Assembly: GCF_046244385.1 (NCBI RefSeq)
Contig: NZ_CP176366.1
Coordinates: 2,356,001-2,420,000 of the forward strand
Length of the DNA stretch: 64,000 nt
Reading direction: 5' to 3'
Origin: Methanospirillum stamsii
Lineage (GTDB): Archaea; Halobacteriota; Methanomicrobia; Methanomicrobiales; Methanospirillaceae
In this document: piece by piece, positions 44,229 to 53,758 of the stretch
Layout of the letters: every line of letters starts with the position of its first letter
Numbering within the stretch: the first letter of the stretch is position 1
Notes under the pieces: model-generated
Told to the model about the DNA's origin: nothing
Database searches by the model: none
The model's input: only the letters and a program-made list of their open reading frames with translations
Position numbers and translations under genes: made by a program

Positions 44229-45905
44229 TCATTCTTCAAGACGGTCCAGTATCTCAATCAGGTCCCCTCTTCGAAAGGTAGCAGCGAGTTGTTGAAGTGA
44301 AATATCAGTTGTTCCATAAAGCATTTTCAATGCAGTATCAATCGACACGATACTTCTCTTCAGGTATTCAGAGCCTTTTTCGTCGAGCAACTGTTTTGCC
44401 CGGGAAAAATTCTGATGAGTCAGACTATGAACGGGGCATCCCAAATCTCTTAGAAGATATTTTCCCATCTGCATTGCAATAAAAGCAGATGCATATCGCA
44501 GGAATGGGGGATCCTGGTCGGTTAGTTTCCGTCGTTTTGCTTCAGGGATACGATAGATGAGTGCAGCAAGGATGGTTTGAGCACCATTGATGTCATCTCT
44601 GAATATCTGATCATATAATCTCCCAAAGTGTTCCCTGACAAAATATTTAGCCTGATGTGGCTTCTTTCTCCATACGGCAAGAATTGCTTCAGCTGCAGTT
44701 CCAGAGGAAATATCGGTTGGTTTTAAGGGTGAATCGGTTCTCTTTCTTCTATAGGTAAACCCAATTTCTTGTATATCCATCTCCAACTGGCGCTGAATGG
44801 TATCATTTGCTTTGAGATCTCGGAGGTCTACCGGGTTCTGGCTGTTTGTTGCATAGGTTATCTGCCGGACAAGATCCTCATTCTCACTTGGTAACTGGTA
44901 CAGTCTGACTAATACAAAGGCATCCTGGGGGATTATGTCCGGAGATGTCTGCATGAGTGTTTTATATATTGTCATGCAGGTCTGTCCTCCGTTGATTATC
45001 TGCAGGTTCTCAACCTTTACCGGGAAATCGCCGCTCTGAAATGCATTATAGAGAAATTTATCACAGGTCAGGGTGATCCCGTTATTGTAAAAGTAAAAAT
45101 TTCCTCGTTCTTCAGAGAGTAAGGTATCTCGTATGGCCTCATTCACTCGGTTTCCTGAAAGCCCCAGGTACCGCCGGATATTTCTTTCAAGGAGTCTCTC
45201 TCCGTGGCGTTCGATAAGCGAATATATCTCATACACTGCCATCCGCCCAACCAGTACCCGCGAAAAATTGAAATCTTCAACCAAGGCCTTTCCGGTGAAT
45301 TGAAGGGTATCATGTACTGGTTTTGCTGCCTGCAGGATGGCTACCAGCCGATCATGGTTCACATGTTCAAATACCGCCTGGTCCCCTAGATCTGCCCTTT
45401 GGATCTCCTGGTTAGCGATATCATTCCATATCTTTCCATTATTGCATGCGATTGCCCGAATCTGGGGGATATATCCATCACGGATAAGAGACCTGATCTC
45501 CTCAACTTTTGTGGATAATCGTGGGTTTAAGAAATCAAGGGGTGTTGATGGATCAAAGAGTGCCCAGATTGCACGGATGAGTTTACTGATCCCATCCTCC
45601 GGGAAATTGGAGTTGCCCTCTAAGTTTTGCTTATATTTTCCCTGGAACAGGGTGACGGTTATCTCCTGATCACACTCGAATGAAAGATGTATTGCATCAA
45701 CGCCAAAATCTCCGGAGCCTTCAGTCAGACAGTCAAAGGTCTCCTCATCGGTCAGATCCAGGACGGTCTTTACGGTGAGAAAGACAAAACTTAATGATTT
45801 CAAGCGGGTTTCATCAGTAATCCCCAGCTCTTCTTTCGCCTGGTCCCGGATCTGTTCAGAGATCTTAGTGAGACGCTGATCGATGATTGCGATATTAATA
45901 TTCAT
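44229..45905 (-). CDS. AIPR-family abortive-infection protein
   Basis: The 558-residue protein has a restriction-endonuclease-like N-terminus (GSGDFGVDAIHLSF about 64-77, then FQGKYKQNL about 88-96, giving the D...x-K pair) and the AIPR (PF10592) core: GNFYFYNNGITLTCDKF, VENLQIINGGQTCMTIYKTL, VRLYQLPSENEDLVRQITYA and TNSQNPVDLRDL. AIPR proteins are linked to phage resistance, for instance in lactococcal abortive infection. It is complete, solitary and bounded by direct repeats. Confidence 0.85.
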   Translation of the reverse strand: MNINIAIIDQRLTKISEQIRDQAKEELGITDETRLKSLSFVFLTVKTVLDLTDEETFDCLTEGSGDFGVDAIHLSFECDQEITVTLFQGKYKQNLEGNSNFPEDGISKLIRAIWALFDPSTPLDFLNPRLSTKVEEIRSLIRDGYIPQIRAIACNNGKIWNDIANQEIQRADLGDQAVFEHVNHDRLVAILQAAKPVHDTLQFTGKALVEDFNFSRVLVGRMAVYEIYSLIERHGERLLERNIRRYLGLSGNRVNEAIRDTLLSEERGNFYFYNNGITLTCDKFLYNAFQSGDFPVKVENLQIINGGQTCMTIYKTLMQTSPDIIPQDAFVLVRLYQLPSENEDLVRQITYATNSQNPVDLRDLKANDTIQRQLEMDIQEIGFTYRRKRTDSPLKPTDISSGTAAEAILAVWRKKPHQAKYFVREHFGRLYDQIFRDDINGAQTILAALIYRIPEAKRRKLTDQDPPFLRYASAFIAMQMGKYLLRDLGCPVHSLTHQNFSRAKQLLDEKGSEYLKRSIVSIDTALKMLYGTTDISLQQLAATFRRGDLIEILDRLEE

Positions 45906-45999
45906 TGAGTGTTCTTCCTGTTGTCCAGATCATTATCTTAATGAGTCTTGTATCGGTATAGTTCAATATGGCTCTTCTATTGCATATCTTTTTCTTTCT

Positions 46000-46277
46000 C
46001 TCCCCCGTTCCCATTCATGATATCCGCAATCTCCCGAAAGCTCTCTAATCTGGTATCAAAATTCATATTGCTCGTTTCCATAATAGGGCGAGGGAATTTC
46101 CGGATACACCCGGTAGACATGTTCATACATGATCTCCGCTTTCTTCTCCACCTTTTCATCGGTATATGACTCCACCGGAAGACTGGTCTTCACTATAGAG
46201 GTAGTTCCGGATTGATATCGGGATTTATGAGTGAACACACCCAATATAATGCTCTTTTGTATAAATGGATCAATCAA
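46000..46277 (-). pseudogene. Type I restriction HsdR-like C-terminal remnant
   Basis: The frame reads TSLPVESYTDEKVEKKAEIM and YEHVYRVYPEIPSPYYG, then changes frame into DTRLESFREIADIMNGNG. The first block resembles C-terminal parts of type I restriction R subunits. The start and everything before it are missing. With the HsdM scar at 14.8-15.4 kb it suggests past loss of type I systems. Confidence 0.4.
46010..46049 (+). repeat. Direct repeat flanking the AIPR gene, copy 2
   Basis: Second copy of the 39-40-bp sequence described at 44063; it also ends in CTCCCGAAAGCTCTCTAA. Confidence 0.6.
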
Positions 46278-46438
46278 TATAATTCAGAATGCGTGGTTCT
46301 CTACCTTGATATTTTTGATTTAAATTTGAACAATTAATTTTTTTCAGGTATCAAAGAGGGTATATTATTATCAACTCAAAAAGAATGATTTAAAGGATAT
46401 TCACTCTAAATGTTCAATATACATATTGAGATGATATT

Positions 46439-49339
46439 TTGTCGGATGAATTAAAGGGATGGTCATGTATTGGGAAAAAATCTGATTGTGGAACTGTTCT
46501 AGCAATATTATTCCTGGTTAGTTTTATATCGTTATTAATAAATTATGGATTGTTTTTTCTTTTAATTCTGTGTCAAGCAGGAATAATATTTTTTGATGCA
46601 ATAAAAATCAGGGAAGAAAACAACAATATTGGACCAAATCCTATAGTTTTCGGGATATTAACAATATTTTTATGGGTTATTTTCGTTCCTTACTATATCA
46701 TATATAGAAACAGATTTGTAAATGAAGAAATCAATCCCCATAAAACCATAACAGCAATCCCTGAGAAAAATGATGCTAAACCAAAGGTTCTTGAGACACC
46801 TAATAAACCCAATTCTCTAAATATTATTCATACAGAAACACAAATAAAACCTAAAGAGGTGGTTCAAAGAGGATCAGGATTTGAAAATAATGAGATAACT
46901 AGATACAATCTTCATAATGATTTGTTAATCAAACCTGTTGAAAAATTTTTTGAAGGGCCCATTAATGTTTCTAATAACAATAGTCAGACAAACGATAGTA
47001 TCCATTCGTCTGACAATTTTATTGGAAGACCCAGGAGAGATTTTCGCGATTCCATTTATTATAAAGTTAATTTATCTAATGATCGTGCCAGTTTATTGCG
47101 TCCAAAAACTCCTTCAGTAAAAAAAACTACTTATTCTGAAACAAATTATTCCCCTCAAATAAACAAAACCATTACTACCAAAGAAACCCCCTCTCTCAAA
47201 TCCGATGTGCTCACTTGGGCAGGCGATTTAAAGGAAATTCAAATACACAATTATCTTATTCTAAATCCTCTAATCTACTGGACTAGTAATCCTTCTGAAA
47301 ACACAGAAGCTTCATGCATCAATTTGAATCTTCAAATTGGAACACCAAAAAGTGAAGCTAAAGGTTCTTTAGGATACTGGCCTCGCTTTTTAAATATCAG
47401 TAATGATCAGAGAGCAAATTATCTTCTTTGGCTCTCAAGTGGAAGATCTGCGGAATTATCAGATATTGGTTATGCATTTTTGTTTTTTTATGGATTAGAA
47501 TATCGAGCAATTATTGAAAATAAGGATATCCCAATAATTATTCAGGAAGTTAATTCATTACTTAAGAGATATACTTTTTCCGGATCTTTTAACTCGTATC
47601 TAACATCGTTTATTGCATACATTTCAGCAAAAAATCTTTCTAGCATAAATGAGGAGAATTTTACTCAATTTTTCCCTAACCTCCTTGATTTATCACATGA
47701 TCAAGTTCTTGTTTTACTTGCATGGTATACAGAAAATAGTAAACCAATCGATTGGGAGATAGCGTATTCTCTCGCAAATACAATTCAGGACACTCCTAAA
47801 TCAATAATTACTCAAAAGTTATCCCCTCAATTCAAAAGATTATTTGAAATAAAATTCAAATCGCAATATCCTAATGGATTGATACTCAAACCATCAGCAA
47901 GAAATTATTTAATGAAATATCGACCCGCAAGCCCTTCATTACTCCCTTATTATCAAAGTTACTCCTCAGATAGAGAATTAGAAAGTGTTGAGATAACTAA
48001 TCCTCTCGGAAAAAAGAGTCAATTTAAGAAAATATTCATAATTTGGAGTGAATCAATTGAAGAACTAAATAATGCTTCCCGAAAGATAGGAAAGGGAGAA
48101 CAGGAATTAACAGCACAGGCATATCAATCACTACCTGATATTTTAAAAAAGGAGATTGATCACCCAGATAAATCAAAATGGGATCTAATATTTACTTCAT
48201 CTAATTATGATGGAGAAGCAACATATGTTTCAATCAGTTCTCTAGCAACATTAAACCAAATTGAAAAAAGAGATCGCCTTACACCAACTCAAAGCAGGCA
48301 ATTGTTCAATATTGCTCGAGAAATCGGATATATCCTCATTCCAGACCCTCGTATTACAGGAACACCATATCGATGGGACGATAATGTCGTAATGTATCCA
48401 TTACCTGATAAAAGTATATTTACATCGGAAGCCTATCCATCGACTGCTTTTATTCTCGAACTAGGAATGAGTATTGCTCTCGTGGATGGAAAAATATCAT
48501 TAGAAGAACAAGACCATCTTGAACGGTTCATTTTTGGATCCTCTGAACTAACTCAATTAGATGTCGATTGTCTTAAACTATATCAAAAGATTCTCAATAC
48601 AAGCCCTCCTTCACTAGAAAGGTTGGGTACACGATTAAAGGAACATCTGAATGAGAATAATAGAATAATCGTAGCAGAGTATCTTCGGGATATGGCTTCT
48701 GCAGATGGATATCTTGAGCCGAATGAATATAAGTCATTAAATAAGATTTTTAAATATATGGGTCTTGGGAAGGATGATATTCAAACATTATTCCCATTTG
48801 ATTTACCTAAATCCTCATCTGAACAACCTATACAAATTTCTCGCTCTTTATCTATGAGAGAAGGAGAGGTCATAGGACAACCAGCACCTATTGAACCCTC
48901 TTTTGTCTTAAATCTAGAATTAGTAGATGATAAATTAAATAAAACGCTTAAAGTCCAAAAAATTCTACACGATTCGCTTACTTCAGAAGAAAACAATATT
49001 GAAGATGGTTCTAATCTATCTAATAATGACAGTGATTTATCAAACAATATTGAAATTGACTCTCCTAAAACACTTGATAATTCTTCCAATATCAATAATC
49101 ATGGACTTCATCCAAAATATATTCCATTCTTAAAAGATGTGACGAAACCTAGTTCACTGTCTAAAATGGAATTACAGAATATTTGCAGAAATAATCGATT
49201 TATGTTGGATGCTACAATTGAAGAGATAAATACCTGGTCTGATGAGAATTACGGGGACTATCTTTTTGAAAATACAGATGAAGAAGAAATTTCATTAAAT
49301 TTTGATATCAGAGCAAAAATTTTGGAGGACATAATATGA
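46439..49339 (+). CDS. Membrane-anchored TerB-N / TerB / TerB-C protein
   Basis: The 966-residue protein starts at TTG 46439. Two or three membrane helices at about 20-52 and 67-89 anchor it, and residues 95-250 are a disordered Asn/Ser/Thr-rich linker. Residues 255-640 match a TerB-N-like domain (YWPRFLNISNDQRANYLLWL, SGRSAELSDIGYAFLFFYGL). Residues 665-775 form a TerB helical domain with acidic metal-site-like residues (LGMSIALVDGKISLEEQDHL, YLRDMASADGYLEPNEYKSL). The end (890-966) looks like TerB-C. TerB families are linked to tellurite-type stress response and predicted DNA processing. The gene overlaps the next by 4 bases, and base composition is strongly AT-rich. Confidence 0.75.
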   Translation: MSDELKGWSCIGKKSDCGTVLAILFLVSFISLLINYGLFFLLILCQAGIIFFDAIKIREENNNIGPNPIVFGILTIFLWVIFVPYYIIYRNRFVNEEINPHKTITAIPEKNDAKPKVLETPNKPNSLNIIHTETQIKPKEVVQRGSGFENNEITRYNLHNDLLIKPVEKFFEGPINVSNNNSQTNDSIHSSDNFIGRPRRDFRDSIYYKVNLSNDRASLLRPKTPSVKKTTYSETNYSPQINKTITTKETPSLKSDVLTWAGDLKEIQIHNYLILNPLIYWTSNPSENTEASCINLNLQIGTPKSEAKGSLGYWPRFLNISNDQRANYLLWLSSGRSAELSDIGYAFLFFYGLEYRAIIENKDIPIIIQEVNSLLKRYTFSGSFNSYLTSFIAYISAKNLSSINEENFTQFFPNLLDLSHDQVLVLLAWYTENSKPIDWEIAYSLANTIQDTPKSIITQKLSPQFKRLFEIKFKSQYPNGLILKPSARNYLMKYRPASPSLLPYYQSYSSDRELESVEITNPLGKKSQFKKIFIIWSESIEELNNASRKIGKGEQELTAQAYQSLPDILKKEIDHPDKSKWDLIFTSSNYDGEATYVSISSLATLNQIEKRDRLTPTQSRQLFNIAREIGYILIPDPRITGTPYRWDDNVVMYPLPDKSIFTSEAYPSTAFILELGMSIALVDGKISLEEQDHLERFIFGSSELTQLDVDCLKLYQKILNTSPPSLERLGTRLKEHLNENNRIIVAEYLRDMASADGYLEPNEYKSLNKIFKYMGLGKDDIQTLFPFDLPKSSSEQPIQISRSLSMREGEVIGQPAPIEPSFVLNLELVDDKLNKTLKVQKILHDSLTSEENNIEDGSNLSNNDSDLSNNIEIDSPKTLDNSSNINNHGLHPKYIPFLKDVTKPSSLSKMELQNICRNNRFMLDATIEEINTWSDENYGDYLFENTDEEEISLNFDIRAKILEDII

Positions 49340-50664
49340 CTATATCAATCAAACCACGAGAACGAACCGCAATTATTCAATCACTTAATGCCGGAGTTGT
49401 TCCACGGATCGGCCTACATCATATTCAGGTAGGGAGAACCGATGAAATTCAAGCAGTTCTTTCGGACATCGCAAAAATCAAAGATGATTGTGCCACAATT
49501 AGATTTATCATTGGTCGATATGGTTCCGGGAAAAGTTTTTTTCTGAATTTAAGTAGAACCGTTGCTTTAGAACAGAAATTAGTTGTGACTCAAGCAGATA
49601 TTACTCCTGATAGACGACTTCATGCATCTAATGGCCAGGCCCGGCAACTATACGCTGAACTTATGCACAATATGTCAACCAAAGCAAAACCAGAAGGTGG
49701 AGCAATGGTCAGTATTGTAGAAAAATGGATTTCTGATTTGGATTTTACTATAAGAGAAGAAGGAAAAGACCATATTGAAGTTACTAAATCTATATATCAC
49801 AAATTAAAACCTCTTCAGGATCTTGTCTCCGGGTATGATTTCGCTACAGTTGTTGCAAAATATTATGAAGGATATAATTCACAAAATGAAGTCCTTCAAA
49901 GTTCCAGTATTCGATGGTTGAGTGGAGAATATTCTACAAAAACAGAGGCATATCATGATTTGGGAGTAAGGACGATAATCAACGATTCAACAATATATGA
50001 TTATTTAAAATTATGGGGCTCTTTCGTTCGAATGGCAGGTTATCAGGGTATTCTAATAAATATCGATGAAATGGGAGTGCTTTCACATCGCCTAAATAGT
50101 TCTCAAGCTCGAAATGCCAATTATGAGATGATACTGAGGATTCTTAATGATTCACTTCAGGGAAATGTGAAAAATATCGGATTTATGTTTGCCGGAATTG
50201 ATGAATTCCTATCAGATAAAAGACGAGGATTAATGAGTTATGAAGCATTAGCTCGAAGACTTTCAGAAAATGAGTTTGCACAACATGGAAGGAAAGATTA
50301 TTCAGGACCAGTAATCCATCTTGAAAATCTGACACCAGAAGACACCTATGTCCTATTTCATAATATTCGTAATGTGTATGCTTTTGGTGATTCCGAAAAA
50401 TACCTGATCCCCAATGAGGGAATTACCGCTTTTATGAATTATTGTGCTAAAACACTTGGTTCCGAGTTTTATATGACACCAGGTGACAGTGTAAAAAAAT
50501 TTGTAGGATTTCTTTCTGTTATTGAACAAAATTCTCAAGAATCCTGGCAGGAAATATTGAATATGTTGCCAAAAGAATCAAATCCAAAGCAAGATGAGAC
50601 TGATTCTTCAGAATTACTTTTAAAAGATGATGATGAAGATGAATTGGTTTCTATGAAATTATAA
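49336..50664 (+). CDS. brxD: BrxD-like P-loop ATPase (DUF2791)
   Basis: The 442-residue protein has Walker A GRYGSGKSFFLNLSR (about 58-72), Walker B INIDEMGVLSHR near 250 and LMFAGIDEFLSDKRRGLMSY, and begins with the ERTAIIQSLNAGVVPRIGLH block typical of BREX-associated ATPases of the DUF2791 group. In BREX types that carry it, BrxD is encoded with BrxHI, as here. It sits between the TerB protein (4-base overlap) and the helicase (18-base gap). The C-terminal 35 residues are acidic. Confidence 0.8.
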   Translation: MTISIKPRERTAIIQSLNAGVVPRIGLHHIQVGRTDEIQAVLSDIAKIKDDCATIRFIIGRYGSGKSFFLNLSRTVALEQKLVVTQADITPDRRLHASNGQARQLYAELMHNMSTKAKPEGGAMVSIVEKWISDLDFTIREEGKDHIEVTKSIYHKLKPLQDLVSGYDFATVVAKYYEGYNSQNEVLQSSSIRWLSGEYSTKTEAYHDLGVRTIINDSTIYDYLKLWGSFVRMAGYQGILINIDEMGVLSHRLNSSQARNANYEMILRILNDSLQGNVKNIGFMFAGIDEFLSDKRRGLMSYEALARRLSENEFAQHGRKDYSGPVIHLENLTPEDTYVLFHNIRNVYAFGDSEKYLIPNEGITAFMNYCAKTLGSEFYMTPGDSVKKFVGFLSVIEQNSQESWQEILNMLPKESNPKQDETDSSELLLKDDDEDELVSMKL

Positions 50665-50682
50665 TTCAGTTTTTCCGATAAA

Positions 50683-52878
50683 ATGATTCCACCTGCCTAC
50701 TCATTATTACATCCGACAATTCAACAGAAATTAAACCAGATGAATTGGAAAATTCTTCGTCCAATTCAGAGAGATGCAATTTATGCAATTTACAACTCTA
50801 CTAATCACTTAGTAATTTCTGCAAACACTGCAGCTGGGAAAACTGAAGCAGCATTTCTCCCTATATTATCCAAAATTATTGATAACCAGAATAGTGGAAT
50901 CGGAACGTTATATGTCGGTCCATTAAAAGCTCTTATCAATGATCAATTTCAAAGGTTGGAACATCTCTGTGATCTATCCGGTATTCCTGTGTTTAAATGG
51001 CATGGGGATGTTTCGTCAGATAAAAAGAAAAAGTTCCTTAAGAACCCATCTGGTGTTCTTCTCATTACACCAGAATCAATAGAATCTTTATTTATTAACC
51101 ACTCTGATGATCTTTCACTTCTTTTTTCTGGATTGTCCTATATCGTTATTGATGAGATGCATTCTTTTATTGGGGTAGAGAGAGGGGCCCACCTTCGTAG
51201 TTTATTATCCAGAATAGCACAATTTAGGAAATCTCCTATTAGAATTATTGGACTTTCCGCCACTTTTGGTGATACAGATCTTGTTAAAAAATGGTTGATG
51301 CCGACAAATCCTGAATCTGTGGATATCATCGATGATTCTGAAAGTGGTCGGAACATCCGATATTTAATTAAAGGATATTTTCAAGAAAAGAGTACTATCA
51401 GTACAAAACCAAATGAAGACGATGATAACAATTTTATTCATAAAATAATTAATGATATAATATTGTTTTTTAATGGACAATCGTCCCTGATTTTTATCAA
51501 TTCTAAAGAAAATTTAGAATTGATGACAGATTTAGTTCATCACCATCTTGAGAAGAACGGCTCTCCTGACTTTTTTATGATTCATCATGGTTCTCTCTCT
51601 AAATCCGAACGTGAAGATGCAGAATCAGAATTAAAATCTAATTCATTGACTTCATGTTTTACTTCAAGTACCCTTGAGATGGGAATAGATGTGGGTAATC
51701 TCGCTCGAATTGGTCAAGTGGGAACACCTTGGTCTGTTAATTCACTGGTTCAACGATTGGGACGTAGTGGTAGAGGAGAAGGAGAAAGTTCAGAGATGAT
51801 AATGTTCATCACCGAAAAAAAGTCAGATGATCTTATTTCTCGATTATTCCCTAATTTAATCCGAGCAATAGCAATGTCAGAATTAATGCTAGAAAAATGG
51901 TATGAACCTCCTCATGCTCATTATCAATATTACTCAACTTTTGTGCAACAGATTTTGAGTGTCATAAAAGAAAAAGGAGGAATAAATCTCCTCGATCTTT
52001 ATAAAATATTAGTCAAAAATGGTGCATTCCCCTCTATCCTTAAAGATGATTATATTTCTATCATCCGAACAATGAAAAATGCTGATCTCATTGAACAGAC
52101 TCCTGATAATCTCATTATTCTTGGATTGAAAGGAGAAGAGATTGTAAAAAAAATTGATTTTTATGCTGTATTTCAGACCTCTTCTGACATGGATGTCATA
52201 AATCAGGGAAGAAGAATTGGCAGTATTGCCCATACTCCTGGCTTAGAAGGAAGGAAATATTTAATATTGGCAGGAAAAAGATGGGAAATCATCAATATTG
52301 ATTACAAAAAAAAGGAAATATTGGTTACTCCATCTCTTGGGGCTAAAGTCCCAAAATTTTTTGGAGCAGAATTACCTGATATTCATCCAAAAATTGTTGA
52401 AAAAATGAAAGAAATTCTCCTCTCTGACAAAAAAATTCCTTATTTGGATAAAAAAGCCCAAGAAATGCTTCAAATGGCCCGTACAACAGCTCATGATGCA
52501 AAGTTGGCATCTAAAAATTATGTAGTTGATGGAAAGGATGTTTATTGGTTTACCTGGACAGGTACAGCGAAAAACCGTACAATTGCAAAAATTGGGTTTA
52601 TATCAAAGGGATTTGATATAGATTATACAAATAATTATGATATGGCGTTAAAATTTTCCAGTTCGGATTTGGAGGATATCATTGATTTTTATTCTGATTT
52701 ACCTGAAAATATGCCCTCTCTAATTGAAATATCTCAAAAAATTGGAGATTTAGTCCATGAAAAATATGATCAATATATTCCAGATGTACTTCTCGCATCA
52801 TCATATGCAGTGAAATATTTGGACAGCGATATTAAGGAAATTTGTGAAAAACTAATTGAGCAACAGATCCCAAAATAA
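50683..52878 (+). CDS. brxHI: BrxHI/Lhr-like DEAD-box helicase
   Basis: The 731-residue superfamily-2 helicase has motif I SANTAAGKTEA, motif II VIDEMHSF, motif III LSATFGD, TSTLEMGIDVGNLARIGQVG and motif VI QRLGRSGRGEG. The second half contains a winged-helix-like and a C-terminal domain (GTAKNRTIAKIGF). It lacks the long extension of canonical Lhr (about 1500 residues) and matches the BrxHI length. It is the last gene of the operon. Confidence 0.8.
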   Translation: MIPPAYSLLHPTIQQKLNQMNWKILRPIQRDAIYAIYNSTNHLVISANTAAGKTEAAFLPILSKIIDNQNSGIGTLYVGPLKALINDQFQRLEHLCDLSGIPVFKWHGDVSSDKKKKFLKNPSGVLLITPESIESLFINHSDDLSLLFSGLSYIVIDEMHSFIGVERGAHLRSLLSRIAQFRKSPIRIIGLSATFGDTDLVKKWLMPTNPESVDIIDDSESGRNIRYLIKGYFQEKSTISTKPNEDDDNNFIHKIINDIILFFNGQSSLIFINSKENLELMTDLVHHHLEKNGSPDFFMIHHGSLSKSEREDAESELKSNSLTSCFTSSTLEMGIDVGNLARIGQVGTPWSVNSLVQRLGRSGRGEGESSEMIMFITEKKSDDLISRLFPNLIRAIAMSELMLEKWYEPPHAHYQYYSTFVQQILSVIKEKGGINLLDLYKILVKNGAFPSILKDDYISIIRTMKNADLIEQTPDNLIILGLKGEEIVKKIDFYAVFQTSSDMDVINQGRRIGSIAHTPGLEGRKYLILAGKRWEIINIDYKKKEILVTPSLGAKVPKFFGAELPDIHPKIVEKMKEILLSDKKIPYLDKKAQEMLQMARTTAHDAKLASKNYVVDGKDVYWFTWTGTAKNRTIAKIGFISKGFDIDYTNNYDMALKFSSSDLEDIIDFYSDLPENMPSLIEISQKIGDLVHEKYDQYIPDVLLASSYAVKYLDSDIKEICEKLIEQQIPK

Positions 52879-52976
52879 TACTAAATGGATCCTGAGCGGA
52901 GTTTTTAGTAGGGTATGGAGATAAGCAAATTAGAGGGAGTGGACATATTATTAGACTCCAAGGTTCTTGAGTATCA

Positions 52977-53425
52977 TTACCGGTGATAAAACACCATATC
53001 AACGAAATAATGACTATCCCCAATCAGGATTCGTTTCAGCCTCCCTTCTAACCAGAATCCATGACCCATTTCAAGAAGAAACTCCTAAAGTTTGTCAAGG
53101 AGATGATCCTCAAGATGAGACTCTCCCATCACCTCCTGGGGTTTGAGACCAAGAAACTCATAGATATAGGGATTTCTAATATTCAATACGGTGAAATCTT
53201 TTCGGCTTTATCGTGAGCCATGGCAGAAAAGGCATTCTTATCTATCGAGAGACCGGAGCGTTCATAATAGAGGCTATGGATCTGTCGTTTCAGTTCACGG
53301 ACCAAAAGAGGGTGAACGAAACATTCCGGGGAATGCCTAAGAAGAGCCATGTGGTGTATCAGAAAAATTCCGGGTATATCCGGGAGATATTTGAGGGACT
53401 TCCGATAGTTCAGATGTCGTAAGAT
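52977..53425 (-). pseudogene. YhcG/DUF1016-type nuclease, frameshifted and nonsense-mutated
   Basis: The minus strand reads LVRELKRQIHSLYYERSGLS, then KAEKISPY, stop, LNIRNPYIYEFLGLKPQEVM, EDHLLDKL, TAG (53086-53088), EFLLEMGHGFWLEGR, a one-base shift, and LKRILIGDSHYFVDMVFYHR. These are the conserved N-terminal and PD-(D/E)XK blocks of YhcG proteins, including the catalytic Asp of FVDMVFYHR. At least three lesions exist and the C-terminal third (the VELK block) is missing. A plus-strand open frame at 53213-53422 is only the shadow of this gene. Confidence 0.75.
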
Positions 53426-53455
53426 TGTTCAAGTAAAAAAATGACTGAATGAAAA

Positions 53456-53675
53456 TCAGAGTTGATTTGATGTTTCTTTTCTTTTTTCTTTCCACTCTAA
53501 AAAGTTTGAAAGAAACACATCCGGATCCTTAACTAACCATTCGGATCTCTCTTTAGTGTAATCCCCATGACCTCTATCATAGAGATGTAAAAATCTCACT
53601 GCATCAACTGGCCCAAGTTCACGAAATAATACTATGACCGTTTTGATGGATCTGGGCAAGGGTATCTTCAGACAT
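53456..53675 (-). pseudogene. Small LGPVDxxRF-family protein, frameshifted start
   Basis: The body reads IKTVIVLFRELGPVDAVRFL, then HLYDRGHGDYTKERSEW, homologous to the gene at 21217. A good ribosome-binding site (AGAGGTGA) precedes ATG 53675, whose frame starts MSEDTLAQIHQNGHSIIS and stops. The family sequence continues in another frame, with only a TTG (53659) available. One base change near 53650 explains the break. Expression from TTG is possible but poorly supported. Confidence 0.5.
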
Positions 53676-53705
53676 ATTCACCTCTTGTTAACCAAGTAAC
53701 TGGAT
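53657..53705 (+). repeat. 49-bp direct repeat, copy 1
   Basis: The sequence from CAAGGGTATCTT to the GGAT after ACCAAGTAAC is repeated at 55682-55730 with about four mismatches. It includes the ribosome-binding site and first codons of the LGPVD-family gene. Confidence 0.75.
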
Positions 53706-53758
53706 TATCACATATAATTGTATCATCAGAGGTTCTTTTAATAATAATATCCAGTCCC

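Noticed and set aside
15329..53088. TAG codons in hsdM and YhcG as pyrrolysine
   Set aside because: Both genes carry additional frameshifts or deletions, so simple decay explains them.
53213..53422. Plus-strand open frame of 69 codons after the helicase gene
   Set aside because: It is the shadow of the YhcG/DUF1016 pseudogene on the minus strand, whose conserved blocks read clearly.
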